From: Algoriphagus sanaruensis
GTDB taxonomy: Bacteria; Bacteroidota; Bacteroidia; Cytophagales; Cyclobacteriaceae
DNA length: 64,000 nt
Assembly: GCF_001593605.1 (NCBI RefSeq)
Contig: NZ_CP012836.1
Coordinates: forward strand, 2,050,501-2,114,500
Direction: 5' to 3'
The notes under the pieces were generated by a model, which saw only the letters and a program-made list of their open reading frames with translations, did no database searches and was not told the origin of the DNA. Position 1 is the first letter of the stretch, and each line of letters begins with the position of its first letter. A program made the translations under genes and the position numbers. Shown here in pieces: positions 1 to 8,727 of this stretch.

Positions 1-771
1 ACCGGTCGTAAATTGATCAGCGTGTACAGTGAGGTCAAATCCCATTTCCATGGCCTTTCGGAAATAGGAATTGATTTCTTCAGATGAAAAAGCACTTTTT
101 TCGATGAAGGCATCTATCCGATTGCTAAGCTTTTCCTTTTTTAGAAACGGGAAAAGTTCATTGGAAATCAACTCCAAGTATTCGGAGTTTGAACCAGTAA
201 AATCCTTGGGATTAATATGTGCAGCAAGACATGTGGAAATAATTGTGGCTTGAGAGAGACTCTTTGCTTCATGGATAGCCCTAAGCATTTTTAATTCTTC
301 ATCCACTGAAAGCCCATATCCACTTTTTACCTCGATGGTAGTCACTCCTTCAGAAAGGTGTCGATTGGCATTTTTGGCAGTGATTTGAGCTAATTCGGAT
401 TGATTTAGTTTCCGAGTTTGTGTCACCGTATCCCAAATTCCGCCTCCAGATTGGGCGATTTCGAGGTAGGTTTTTCCCGAATTTCGCATCGCAAAATCCT
501 TGGCCCGACTTCCTCCAAAACAAAGATGGGTATGACAATCCACCAACCCGGGGAGAGCTACAAATTCACCGGCCAACTCAATAATTTCTTCCTTAGGAAA
601 TTGCCGATGAAGTTTTTCCCAGTTTCCTACTTGTAGAATTGTTGGTCCATCGATCAGAATTCCTGCTTGTTCAATGATTTCTAATTGATCGTCTTTTAGC
701 GGTCCTTTTACAGGTAGACCGTTCAAAGTCACTACTTGGGTAATCGGGCCGATTAATTTTAGCTTTTTCAT
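1..771 (-). CDS. hutI: Imidazolonepropionase, C-terminus cut by window edge
   Basis: HutI hydrolyses 4-imidazolone-5-propionate to N-formimino-L-glutamate, the third step of histidine degradation, in the cytoplasm. I translated the minus strand from the ATG at 771. The reading frame stays open for 257 codons to base 1, so about a third of a usual ~410-residue enzyme is missing. The metal-binding amidohydrolase motif VDCHTHLCFGG is at about residues 78-87, followed by GGGIWDTVTQTRK and the IEVKSGYGLS block, both typical of HutI rather than of other amidohydrolases. It lies 25 bp downstream of hutH on the same strand, so it is very probably the second gene of a hut operon that continues beyond the left edge. 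Identity is secure; completeness cannot be judged. Confidence 0.93.
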   Translation of the reverse strand, partial: MKKLKLIGPITQVVTLNGLPVKGPLKDDQLEIIEQAGILIDGPTILQVGNWEKLHRQFPKEEIIELAGEFVALPGLVDCHTHLCFGGSRAKDFAMRNSGKTYLEIAQSGGGIWDTVTQTRKLNQSELAQITAKNANRHLSEGVTTIEVKSGYGLSVDEELKMLRAIHEAKSLSQATIISTCLAAHINPKDFTGSNSEYLELISNELFPFLKKEKLSNRIDAFIEKSAFSSEEINSYFRKAMEMGFDLTVHADQFTTG

Positions 772-796
772 TGGAAGATTTCCTGAGTGTGCCTTA

Positions 797-2362
797 TTAA
801 TAACTAAAAACTTTACTCCATTCTGTTTCAAAAGCTAAACCTTCTGATTCTGCTATTCTTTTGGCTAATTCGATCAGCTCTCCTGATTTGACGAGGTCAA
901 TTGCAGTTTCCATGTCCTCGTACATGATGCGATCTGAAACGATCGGTTCAATGTCCTGCCTGACTCGATTATAAAGAGCGGTCATGATTTTTCCTGACTT
1001 CAGCGGAGCATGGTAATCCATGGCTTGAGCGGCATAAAACAGTTCAATGCCAAGAATCTTTTCTACATTTTCAATCACTCTGAGGGCTTTGCGAGCACCA
1101 ATACTTCCCATACTCACGTGGTCTTCTTGCCCTAGTGAGGTGGGGATCGAGTCTGCGGAAGCCGGAAAGCAAAGGCCTTTATTTTCCGAAGCCAAGGCTG
1201 CTGTGGTGTATTGCGGGATCATTAAGCCTGAATTAAGTCCCGTTTCTTTCAGCAATAGTTTTGGAACACCCGGTGTGTCGCCTTCGATGGAAAGATAAAT
1301 TCTACGATCGGCAATATTTCCAATTTCAGATGCTGCAAGTGTTGCATAGTCCAAGGGTAAGGCAATGGGTTGTCCATGGAAATGACCTCCTGAAATAGTA
1401 TGCTCTGCATCAAATACCACCGGATTGTCAGTTACTGAATTAATTTCAATTTCTAATGTATTCTTCAAATGCAAGTAAGCATTCCAGCTAGCCCCATGAA
1501 CTTGAGGCATGCACCGGAGAGAATAGGGGTCCTGAACTCGCGTACAGTGAAGATGAGATGCGACGATTTCTGAGTCTTTCAGCAGGTTTAAGATCGTTTG
1601 GGCCACATGCTTATTTCCAGCATAAGGCCGGAGTTGATGAAGTTCTGCTGAAAAAGGCTTTACAGATCCCATAAGTCCTTCAAGCATCATGGCTCCACTA
1701 ATATTTGCATGTGAAAGCAAATTGAATAATCGTTCTACCACTTTGATACCATGGGCAGCCATAAACTGAGTCCCATTGATTAAGGCAAGTCCCTCTTTTG
1801 GACCAAGCTGCAAGGGTCGTTTGTCGAATTGGTCCAAAACCGTATCGGTTCGTTCCATTTTACCTTGGAAGTGAACTTTTCCCAAACCGATTAAGGGTAA
1901 AAACAAGTGTGATAAGGGTGCCAAATCACCCGATGCCCCAACTGAACCTTGAATCGGAACCACCGGAATGATGTCTTTCTCCAACATCCAGATGATTCGC
2001 TCCACGGTTTCCAATCGAATTCCGGAAAATCCCTGGGCTAAAGCATGGATTTTCAGCACCAGCATTAGCTTGGATATTTCAAGATCAACGGATTCGCCTA
2101 CTCCTACCGCGTGACTTTTCAAGAGGTTTTCTTGAAGGGTTTTTGTGTCTGATGCTGAGATTTTGGTCGTGCAAAGTGGCCCGAAACCCGTGTTGATTCC
2201 ATAAACAATGGCATCGCCTTGAGCTATTTTTTCTACAGCTTGAGCAGAGGTTTGGATTTTTTGGAGGGTCTCTGGGCTTAGAATTCCCTTTATTTTTTTT
2301 CTGGCCAATCCAAGAGCGATGGAAGCGCTGAGTTTGTCTTGTCCGTAATGGAAGATATTCAT
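797..2362 (-). CDS. hutH: Histidine ammonia-lyase
   Basis: HutH deaminates L-histidine to trans-urocanate, the first step of the hut pathway. The MIO prosthetic group forms from Ala-Ser-Gly, visible in GSVGASGDLAPLSHL at about residues 139-153. The substrate-loop tyrosine motif YGINTGFG is at about residues 54-61. I start at the ATG at 2362 (MNIFHYGQDK), which gives 521 residues, close to the family's usual 500-520. The frame stays open 33 codons further upstream, but that stretch runs through a palindromic repeat (2436-2466) and is rich in Arg and Pro, so I treat it as noncoding. hutI follows 25 bp downstream. A divergent LysR gene starts 178 bp away and is the obvious candidate regulator. 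Confidence 0.95.
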   Translation of the reverse strand: MNIFHYGQDKLSASIALGLARKKIKGILSPETLQKIQTSAQAVEKIAQGDAIVYGINTGFGPLCTTKISASDTKTLQENLLKSHAVGVGESVDLEISKLMLVLKIHALAQGFSGIRLETVERIIWMLEKDIIPVVPIQGSVGASGDLAPLSHLFLPLIGLGKVHFQGKMERTDTVLDQFDKRPLQLGPKEGLALINGTQFMAAHGIKVVERLFNLLSHANISGAMMLEGLMGSVKPFSAELHQLRPYAGNKHVAQTILNLLKDSEIVASHLHCTRVQDPYSLRCMPQVHGASWNAYLHLKNTLEIEINSVTDNPVVFDAEHTISGGHFHGQPIALPLDYATLAASEIGNIADRRIYLSIEGDTPGVPKLLLKETGLNSGLMIPQYTTAALASENKGLCFPASADSIPTSLGQEDHVSMGSIGARKALRVIENVEKILGIELFYAAQAMDYHAPLKSGKIMTALYNRVRQDIEPIVSDRIMYEDMETAIDLVKSGELIELAKRIAESEGLAFETEWSKVFSY

Positions 2363-2435
2363 GGTTGAGTTAATCTTAAGGGTTTCTAAAAAACCAGGAA
2401 GGTTTTGAATAGATGTTGAAAATCTTATTTCATTA

Positions 2436-2466
2436 AACCTTCGAGGTCTGCAAGACCTCAAAGGTT
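2436..2466. repeat. REP-like imperfect palindrome between hutH and lysR
   Basis: The arms 2436-2449 and 2453-2466 are 14 bp each, with a single mismatch, around a GCA centre. The arm reads AACCTTCGAGGTCT. The architecture (14-bp arms, minimal loop, ACCT/AGGT core) matches small intergenic palindromes scattered in Bacteroidota genomes. Because it lies between hutH and a divergent LysR gene, it could instead be an operator. No run of T follows it, so it is not an obvious terminator. Confidence 0.6.
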
Positions 2467-2539
2467 CAGTAAAATTACTTCTTTCTTTTGATGCTTTTTG
2501 ATACTATTATTGTCAATAAATGATAACTGTAGAGCATCA

Positions 2540-3406
2540 ATGGAATTAAGGCACCTGAATTATTTTCAGGCAGTAGCGGATGAGTTGAATTATCGAAAAG
2601 CAGCAGATCGACTTTTTATTTCACAACCTGGGCTTAGTAGGCAGATCAAACAACTGGAGGAAGAATTGGGAGTTCAGCTCTTTGAACGAGATAAAAAACA
2701 TGTGGAGCTTACAGCTGCTGGGAAGTTTTTAAAGGGAGAAGTCGACTTTGTCTTGAATCATTTAGAGACAACTAAACAGCAACTTTTACAAATCGCAAAT
2801 GGAAGGGAAGGAGAGCTTCGAATTGGATTTTTGGGTTCTGCATCCAATCAGGTACTTCCCGAATTGCTAAAAAAAATTAACCAGAATTTTCCCAAAGTCA
2901 CGACGAGCCTAGAAGAACTGAGTAATCAAGTTCAGGTGGAAATGATTCAAAAAGATAAGTTGGATTTAGGTTTTGTTCGCATGGCTTCTGTGCCAGATGA
3001 ATTAGAAATGAAGTCAGTTTATCGGGATACGTTTTCATTGGTGGTTCCTGTTAACCATCCGGTTACTGTGAAAAATTTCACCAGTGTCGGTCAATTTGCC
3101 AACGAGTCTTTTATTCTATTTTCTTCAGATTATTCGAATTTCTATTACGAACAAATCTTAGGAATCTGTCGAGATTCGGGATTTTCACCGCGAATAAAAC
3201 ACAAGTCGGTTCATGCACTGACCATATTCCGATTGGTAGAAAACGGACTCGGCGTAGCTATTGTCCCCAGTTCCTTGAAGGAAGGATATGATTTGAACGT
3301 CCGATTTATGGAAATTCCTGGGACTTCCAGATTTACGGAGTTATCTGTGATTTGGAAACCTGACAATCGAAACCCTGTTTTGGGGAAAGTTCTTGAGATC
3401 GTTTAA
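2540..3406 (+). CDS. LysR-family transcriptional regulator
   Basis: This is a LysR-type regulator: an N-terminal winged helix-turn-helix that binds DNA, and a C-terminal periplasmic-binding-like effector domain. The HTH region is clear (MELRHLNYFQAVADEL, then AADRLFISQPGLSRQIKQL, residues ~1-40). The effector domain starts near residue 88 (GELRIGFLGSA). I place the start at the ATG at 2540, which gives the canonical MELRHLNYF beginning and 288 residues. The frame is open 14 codons upstream, but LysR proteins do not usually carry such an extension. The gene is transcribed away from hutH-hutI, so control of the hut genes is the simplest reading. The inducer is not predictable from sequence. Confidence 0.92.
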   Translation: MELRHLNYFQAVADELNYRKAADRLFISQPGLSRQIKQLEEELGVQLFERDKKHVELTAAGKFLKGEVDFVLNHLETTKQQLLQIANGREGELRIGFLGSASNQVLPELLKKINQNFPKVTTSLEELSNQVQVEMIQKDKLDLGFVRMASVPDELEMKSVYRDTFSLVVPVNHPVTVKNFTSVGQFANESFILFSSDYSNFYYEQILGICRDSGFSPRIKHKSVHALTIFRLVENGLGVAIVPSSLKEGYDLNVRFMEIPGTSRFTELSVIWKPDNRNPVLGKVLEIV

Positions 3407-3455
3407 TGAATTTGAGCGTGTAGAATTGGGGAGGATAGTTGGTAATCCAAACTCT

Positions 3456-5144
3456 TTAAAATTCCCCAAGTACACTTTTCACCTTTTCTTTTACCTGCTT
3501 TAGAATCTCCACATTTTTAGGACTTGAGGATTCTATTTCGATGATTTTTGGTCTCAAGCTGGGGGTGTAGAAATTCAATAAAGCCGCTTCCAATTCGTCC
3601 TGATTTTTGGCTAAGCTATACTCAAAGCCAAATTCTGCAGCCAAGTGGGATGCATTTAACTTTTGGGAAGTTTCAAAAAACTCCTCTAATTCCGGTTGCT
3701 TTGATGGTCCATCAATGATCCTGAAAATTCCTCCAGCATGATTGTTCAATAGGATAACCCGGAGGTTGGGAATGTTGTAGTTGTGCCAAAATGCATTGCG
3801 ATCATAGAAAAAAGCCATGTCTCCAGTGATCAGCGTTACGGGTTCTTTGGTCGTAAATGTGCAACCAACCGCGGTGCTATTGCTTCCATCGATGCCACTT
3901 GTGCCTCTATTGCAGATGATTTCTTGGTTCCTTTTTCCTAGAAAATTCACGTACCTAACCGCCATTGAATTGGCTAAATGAATCTTAGAGAATGGAGGTA
4001 TTTTTTTCAGAACTCGATGCAAGGCTAGATATTCTCCGAACTCAACCGATTCAAATATTTCGGGTAAGGCAGCCTGTACTCTTTTTTCTAAGCTCATCCA
4101 ATTTTGTGCAAAATTACCCTCTTGAGTAGGTAGGTTTTGCGAGAGCCAAGTGAAAAAGCCCATGGGTGAACAAGCCAAGATTCGTGTCAGGTGTTGAAAG
4201 GTATCTTTAGATTGCCCATCGGGCTGAATATGCCAATGAGAACAGGATTGTTTCCGCAGAAATTGCTTGAGCGACTTCGAAATCACTGATTTTCCAAACG
4301 TAATCACGAGATCTGGAACAAGCTCTGCATGTCGCTTTTCATTTCCTAACCAATGATCATGAAGTGAAATGCTCTGCTCACCTTGAAGGTTTGAAATCGA
4401 ATCTGAAACAATCACCACCTGTTTGTTTTTGGCAAGTTGATCAAGCAAAGTTTGAAGTTGTGGATTTGGTTTTTGTTGACCAGGAACAATCATTAATCGC
4501 TTTACCTCTTGAAGGCGGTTTTTAATGTGTCTTAGGCTCTCCTCACTCAGTTGAGTCTGGCTTGTCACAAGCGTGAATTCTCGTGGAATTTCAGGGTATT
4601 CAAATTTTTCTCCTTCTGTAGGATAAAATGGTTCGCGAAGTGGAATATTGATATGAACAGGTCCAGCAGGAAATTGCTTACTTAAGTTGATGGCTTCATT
4701 CACGATTCTTCCTGCATGCCAAACCTGATCTTTTTGCTTAAAGGAATCCGGAAATCGGAATGATTTTTTGACATGTTTTCCATAGACTTCCTCTTGGAAG
4801 ATCGTCTGTCCGTCCCATTGATCAATCCATTCAGTAGGTCGATCTGCTGTTAAAATTAAAAGAGGGATTTGTTGAAAAAAGGCCTCTGAAATGGCAGGAA
4901 AGTAATTTAACGCTGCAGAGCCGGAAGTGCAAACTAGCACCACCGGCTGACCTAACTGTTGAGCCATTCCCAAAGCGATAAATGCAGCCGCTCGTTCATC
5001 TGGAATCGTTCGAGCATGGATTTCAGGATGTCGGGCAAATGCCAAAGTCAAAGGAGCGCAACGCGAACCTGGAGAGAGGATGGCATTTTGTATGCCTTTT
5101 TTGGCACAGATGGCCACCAAATCGAGAATAGGCTGAATGATCAA
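3456..5144 (-). CDS. menD: SEPHCHC synthase (menaquinone biosynthesis)
   Basis: MenD is a thiamine-diphosphate enzyme that condenses 2-oxoglutarate with isochorismate to give SEPHCHC. Visible features are the N-terminal ILSPGSRCAPLTLAF, the IPDERAAAFIALGMA block with the cofactor-activating Glu, TSGSAALNY, and the C-terminal diphosphate/Mg site ITGDMAFFYDRNAFWH followed by LLNNHAGGIFRI. The length of 562 residues is normal. The start is TTG at 5144-5142: an in-frame stop lies eight codons upstream (5168-5166) and no ATG intervenes. The TTG overlaps the menF stop as TTGA, which suggests translational coupling. It is the last gene of the menI-like - menF - menD operon. Confidence 0.95.
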   Translation of the reverse strand: MIIQPILDLVAICAKKGIQNAILSPGSRCAPLTLAFARHPEIHARTIPDERAAAFIALGMAQQLGQPVVLVCTSGSAALNYFPAISEAFFQQIPLLILTADRPTEWIDQWDGQTIFQEEVYGKHVKKSFRFPDSFKQKDQVWHAGRIVNEAINLSKQFPAGPVHINIPLREPFYPTEGEKFEYPEIPREFTLVTSQTQLSEESLRHIKNRLQEVKRLMIVPGQQKPNPQLQTLLDQLAKNKQVVIVSDSISNLQGEQSISLHDHWLGNEKRHAELVPDLVITFGKSVISKSLKQFLRKQSCSHWHIQPDGQSKDTFQHLTRILACSPMGFFTWLSQNLPTQEGNFAQNWMSLEKRVQAALPEIFESVEFGEYLALHRVLKKIPPFSKIHLANSMAVRYVNFLGKRNQEIICNRGTSGIDGSNSTAVGCTFTTKEPVTLITGDMAFFYDRNAFWHNYNIPNLRVILLNNHAGGIFRIIDGPSKQPELEEFFETSQKLNASHLAAEFGFEYSLAKNQDELEAALLNFYTPSLRPKIIEIESSSPKNVEILKQVKEKVKSVLGEF

Positions 5145-6355
5145 GCGCTTTGATTTTTGATGAATTTACCGATGATATCGCACTTCATTTCTGTCTCCTC
5201 CCATTCTTTTTCTGGGTCTGAATCTTCAGTAACCCCAGCTCCCGCAAATAGAATTACCTGATCGTTTTGAAAGTTGGCAGTTCTTAAATTGACATAAATG
5301 GAAGTCTCGGATTCAATATTAACTGGACCAATAAAACCGGCGAAAAAGCTTCTGTCAAACTTTTCTTTTTCCTTCAAAAATTCATGGGCTTCCTTTCTTG
5401 GCATCCCACAAACGGCAGAAGTAGGGTGGAGGAGATCCAGCATGACAGAACCCAGTTGGGGAAATCCTGTGGATTTCATGTCTACTTTGAAGTCTGTCCG
5501 TAGGTGGAGAAGATTTCCAGCCTGTATGGTTTTAGGCCCATGTTCCTCATATTCTCGAAGCCTGATTTTTTTGAAACAGTCCACAATATACCTTCTCACC
5601 AGTGCCTGCTCTTCAATTTCTTTTTGAGTCCAAGCTGCGGATTTATTGGGGTTGTCTCCTTTCACCGCTTGAGTTCCTGCCAACGCCATAGTGAAGAAAA
5701 AGTCACCTTTCGTTTCGATCAGTACCTCTGGTGTTGCGCCCATCCAAGTTCCCAATTGAGGGACATGGAAAAAATTTACAAATGAATTTGGATAGGATTC
5801 GATGAGTTCAAAAAATGTTTTTGCCAGGTCAAAACCCTCCGGTAAGGGAAGAGATTTGGTTCGCGCAGGTACAATTTTTTCAAGATTCCCATTTCCAATT
5901 TCTTCCAAACCTGAGTTGACCAAGGAAATAAACTCCTCTTTTTGACTCCCTCCCCAAGTGCTATTTTCAAATCTTGAGATTTGAATTCGGAGTAGTTTTT
6001 CAATACTCGCTTTGGTACTTTCTGAATTTGCCAAATTGGATTGAACCCAGGAAGGCAATTCCTCAGGCACTATTGGACTAGCTAGGTCAAACTTAAAATA
6101 TTGGTTGGCTTGGATAAAAAATCCTTTTCGGTCTTCTTGATCTGCGAAGGGATGTAAAATAAAGCCTGCAGGAAGTGATTCCAGATTTAATTCTACTCGA
6201 TTGGGTTCTTGACGATCATCCAAGATAAACTCCACGGTATTGGTTCGAGGCTTTCTCCATAATGCAAAAGAGCCACCTGAAAGGAGCCCATGATGTAGGA
6301 GCATTTGGATCGCCTCTAGATGTGAAATTGCAGGAATGGTATCCGTTAAATTCAT
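5141..6355 (-). CDS. menF: Isochorismate synthase
   Basis: This enzyme converts chorismate to isochorismate, the committed step of menaquinone synthesis. It belongs to the chorismate-binding family (anthranilate synthase component I-like). The C-terminal half shows the family signatures GTWMGATPEVLIE, FTMALAGTQAV, the LLHPTSAVCGMPR loop, FAGFIGPV, and the terminal FAGAGVTEDSDPEKEWEET metal-binding block. At 404 residues it has the short N-terminal region usual for Bacteroidota MenF. Its ATG at 6355 overlaps the stop of the thioesterase gene by 4 bp (ATGA), and its own stop overlaps the menD start, so the three genes are translationally linked. Salicylate or enterobactin-type use is unlikely given the menD partner. 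Confidence 0.94.
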   Translation of the reverse strand: MNLTDTIPAISHLEAIQMLLHHGLLSGGSFALWRKPRTNTVEFILDDRQEPNRVELNLESLPAGFILHPFADQEDRKGFFIQANQYFKFDLASPIVPEELPSWVQSNLANSESTKASIEKLLRIQISRFENSTWGGSQKEEFISLVNSGLEEIGNGNLEKIVPARTKSLPLPEGFDLAKTFFELIESYPNSFVNFFHVPQLGTWMGATPEVLIETKGDFFFTMALAGTQAVKGDNPNKSAAWTQKEIEEQALVRRYIVDCFKKIRLREYEEHGPKTIQAGNLLHLRTDFKVDMKSTGFPQLGSVMLDLLHPTSAVCGMPRKEAHEFLKEKEKFDRSFFAGFIGPVNIESETSIYVNLRTANFQNDQVILFAGAGVTEDSDPEKEWEETEMKCDIIGKFIKNQSA

Positions 6356-6774
6356 TTTTTATCCAAAATTGCCATCGTAATTCTGCTGATACAGCACAAC
6401 TGATCGGCATTGTTATATATTTTTATTTCCCATACCTGGGTGGATTTTCCCAGATGAACTGGTTTTGCAATCCCTTTGACTACACCCTCTCGTACGGATT
6501 TTAGGTGATTAGCGTTGATTTCTAGACCCACACAAATTTGTTGATTTAAATCAAGGGTCAATGATGCAGCGACACTTCCTAGAGTCTCTGCCAATGCAAC
6601 GTTAGCTCCTCCATGTAACAGGCCAAATGGCTGTATGGTTCGATGATCCACTGGCATTGTAGCTTCCAAAAAATCATTCCCAATTGCAGTGAATTTAATT
6701 CCAAGGTGGTCAACCATGGAAGAAATTCGAGGCGTATTTAACTGTTCTAGGGAGGGTTTGGAAACAAAAACCAT
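6352..6774 (-). CDS. Hotdog-fold thioesterase, probable DHNA-CoA hydrolase
   Basis: This is a 140-residue PaaI/YdiI-type hotdog thioesterase. The active-site region reads QPFGLLHGGANVALAETLGS (about residues 48-67), where the HGG and the following Glu match hydrolases acting on aryl-CoA thioesters. It is the first gene of an operon with menF and menD, with a 4-bp ATGA overlap. This strongly suggests that it releases 1,4-dihydroxy-2-naphthoate from its CoA thioester, the MenI role. The substrate is inferred from context; the fold and motif are seen directly. The ATG at 6774 is the natural start (MVFVSKPS). Confidence 0.85.
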   Translation of the reverse strand: MVFVSKPSLEQLNTPRISSMVDHLGIKFTAIGNDFLEATMPVDHRTIQPFGLLHGGANVALAETLGSVAASLTLDLNQQICVGLEINANHLKSVREGVVKGIAKPVHLGKSTQVWEIKIYNNADQLCCISRITMAILDKK

Positions 6775-6827
6775 TAGAATCTGGGCTAAATGAAGTTTAT
6801 TTGGGCTTTGGACAAAAATAAAGAAAC

Positions 6828-7457
6828 TTGAACCGAAAAAAAATTTACCTAGTCAGACACGGTCAAACCGATTTTAATCTTCAGGGGGTAGTTCAGGGTA
6901 GCGGGATAGATGCGCCTATTAATGCTACAGGACAAGCCCAAGCGAAGGCATTTTTTGAGTCATATCATAAGGTTGCCTTTGACCAATTATATCATACTGC
7001 ACTTATTAGAACCAAGCAATCTATTCAAGGATTTATTGATCTGGGGATTCCGACACAAGCACTTCCGGAACTTAATGAGATATCTTGGGGTGATTTTGAA
7101 GGAACTCCAATGACCCCCGAAGAAGGGGAATATTACCAGCATATGCTACATCAATGGCAACAAGGAAATTTGGATTACGCAATTGCTGGAGGAGAAAGCC
7201 CAAATCAGGTAGCAGAAAGAATCAGAAGAGGGATTTCCAAGTTGCTTCAAGGTCCTGGAGAAACTCTTTTAGTGTGCATGCATGGTCGTGCGATGCGAAT
7301 ATTTCTGAGTTTGATTTTGGAAAAAGATCTTAAGGATATGGATCAATTTGAACATCATAATCTATGTCTTTATCTACTTAATCAGCAGGAAGACGGGTCA
7401 TTTGTAGTTGAAAAATTTAATGACCTGGAGCACTTACAAAAGTTGAAGGCGCTTTAA
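6828..7457 (+). CDS. Histidine phosphatase family protein (TTG start)
   Basis: This is a phosphoglycerate-mutase-like histidine phosphatase. The catalytic motif LVRHGQTDFN lies at about residues 8-17, and the second histidine is in CMHGRAMRIFLS near residue 150. A GDFEGTPM-type acid loop lies between. The length of 209 residues is typical for small GpmB/CobC-like members. The natural substrate cannot be told from sequence. The only plausible start is TTG at 6828: an in-frame TAA lies at 6819-6821 and the RHG motif begins only eight codons later. The gene is divergent from the menaquinone operon. Its last 41 bp overlap the 3' end of the convergent gene on the other strand. Confidence 0.9.
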   Translation: MNRKKIYLVRHGQTDFNLQGVVQGSGIDAPINATGQAQAKAFFESYHKVAFDQLYHTALIRTKQSIQGFIDLGIPTQALPELNEISWGDFEGTPMTPEEGEYYQHMLHQWQQGNLDYAIAGGESPNQVAERIRRGISKLLQGPGETLLVCMHGRAMRIFLSLILEKDLKDMDQFEHHNLCLYLLNQQEDGSFVVEKFNDLEHLQKLKAL

Positions 7458-7863
7458 CTCCCCTAGAGGTTTTCTTTTTTGGAGTGGAATCATCCTCGGA
7501 ATGAGCGATCAGTTGAGTGATTAACTGTTTGTTTTCAGTGAGGTCATACACTCGAAAAGCCAACTGTTGCAGTTGAATCTTATCAGCTCCGAGGTTGATC
7601 AAAAATTCACCCATCATGCACTCATCAAAATTGGAAAAGGGGATTTCGATGAAAAGTGCGAGTTCGGAATTGCCTTCGTAGGACTTGGTCTCAAAGAAAG
7701 AAGAAAATTGAGCCTCAATCTGGGAAAGACTGATTTTAGCAGATTTGAGATCTTTTTGTTTAAAAAGAAGTAAAAAAGTTTTAGGCTCAGGATCTTTTGC
7801 AAATCCTGAGAAGCAGCAAGTCAGAAAGAAGAATAGTACTGCTAACTTTTTCATAGCCGTCAA
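7417..7863 (-). CDS. Exported hypothetical protein
   Basis: I do not recognise this family. It is a 148-residue protein with an N-terminal signal peptide (KKLAVLFFFLTCCFSGFAK, cleavage near residue 22), so it is probably periplasmic. The mature part is a small mixed alpha/beta domain (FLLLFKQKDLKSAKISLSQI), and the tail is rich in Lys and Ser. Translation may begin at the ATG at 7863 or at the ATG three codons in (7854), which gives a more typical MKKLAVLF signal sequence. The last 41 bp overlap the histidine-phosphatase gene on the opposite strand, so the final ~13 residues are encoded in shared DNA. Confidence 0.65.
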   Translation of the reverse strand: MTAMKKLAVLFFFLTCCFSGFAKDPEPKTFLLLFKQKDLKSAKISLSQIEAQFSSFFETKSYEGNSELALFIEIPFSNFDECMMGEFLINLGADKIQLQQLAFRVYDLTENKQLITQLIAHSEDDSTPKKKTSRGVKAPSTFVSAPGH

Positions 7864-7917
7864 TATAAAAATAAAAGTCAGGCCAAGTCAATATTGTTTG
7901 AGAATCTTCTCTTGGTC

Positions 7918-7948
7918 AAAAAAAAAATCCCCGATTAATCGGGGATTT
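7918..7948 (-). terminator. Intrinsic terminator of the zinc-ribbon gene
   Basis: A perfect inverted repeat lies at 7925-7948 (arm AAATCCCCGATT). On the minus strand it is followed by a run of ten T residues (7927-7918). It sits 6 bp after the stop of the zinc-ribbon gene. Confidence 0.88.
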
Positions 7949-7953
7949 ATGAT

Positions 7954-8724
7954 TTAAGCTTTCGCTGATTTTCTTTTTGTTTTTACAGTTTCGTCTTCAA
8001 CTTCATCTTCGACGCCTGCAAGGATTCTTCCGCAATGTTCACAAACAATAAGTTTTTTCTTTTCGCGGATATCAGCCTGTCTTTGGGGAGGAACTGTGTT
8101 GAAACAACCACCGCAAGCTCCTCTTTTCACCATTACTACAGCAAGACCGTTCTTGGCATTTGCTCTGATCTTAGTGTAGGACTTGATAAGTCTGTCTTCT
8201 ACTTTTTTGGAAGCTTTCTCACGATCAGCCATCAACTTAGCTTCTTCAGATTCACTTTCCGAAACGATGGTTGATAGTTCGTCTTTCTTAAGATCAAGAT
8301 CTTTCTGACGATCTTTCATCAAGTTGCTGAGTTGGTCAAGATCGGCCTTTTTGTTGTCGATTTTAACTCCAGTCTCAGCAATTTTCTTCTTAGAAACTTG
8401 AATTTCTAAATCCTGAAGCTCAAGCTCTTTTGTGATCGCATCATATTCACGGTTGTTTCTAACATTCATCTGCTGATCTTGATACTTTTTGATCAGTTTT
8501 TCAGATTCTTTAATGTTTTCCTTGTGTCGTTTGATGTCTTCCTCAAAAGCCTCTATGTCTCTTTGGAATTTTTCTAGACGAGTTTCGTAGCCTGCTATTT
8601 CATCCTCAAGGTCTTGAACCTCTTCTGGGAGAGCTCCCCGTACTTTAATGATGGCGTCAAGTCTTGAATCTATAAGTTGAAGGTTGTAGATAGCTTCGAG
8701 TTTCTGTGCTACTGTACTTTCCAT
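7954..8724 (-). CDS. Coiled-coil protein with C-terminal C4 zinc ribbon
   Basis: This is a 256-residue cytoplasmic protein. It has a long heptad-rich coiled coil (about residues 25-175, with many E/K/D and regular L/I) and a C-terminal zinc ribbon with two Cys pairs (CGGCFNTV and CEHCGRIL). The architecture matches the conserved 'zinc ribbon domain-containing protein' (C4-type, YbgI-neighbour) family that is nearly universal in Bacteroidota and commonly lies beside a Nif3-like gene, as here: only 3 bp separate the two. The function is not established; nucleic-acid or protein tethering is possible. It is co-transcribed with the Nif3-like gene and ends at a strong terminator. Confidence 0.88.
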   Translation of the reverse strand: MESTVAQKLEAIYNLQLIDSRLDAIIKVRGALPEEVQDLEDEIAGYETRLEKFQRDIEAFEEDIKRHKENIKESEKLIKKYQDQQMNVRNNREYDAITKELELQDLEIQVSKKKIAETGVKIDNKKADLDQLSNLMKDRQKDLDLKKDELSTIVSESESEEAKLMADREKASKKVEDRLIKSYTKIRANAKNGLAVVMVKRGACGGCFNTVPPQRQADIREKKKLIVCEHCGRILAGVEDEVEDETVKTKRKSAKA

Positions 8725-8727
8725 GTA

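Noticed and set aside
2363..2461. N-terminal extension of hutH by 33 codons
   Set aside because: It covers the palindromic repeat, is Arg/Pro-rich and is absent from the family; the ATG at 2362 gives the usual length.
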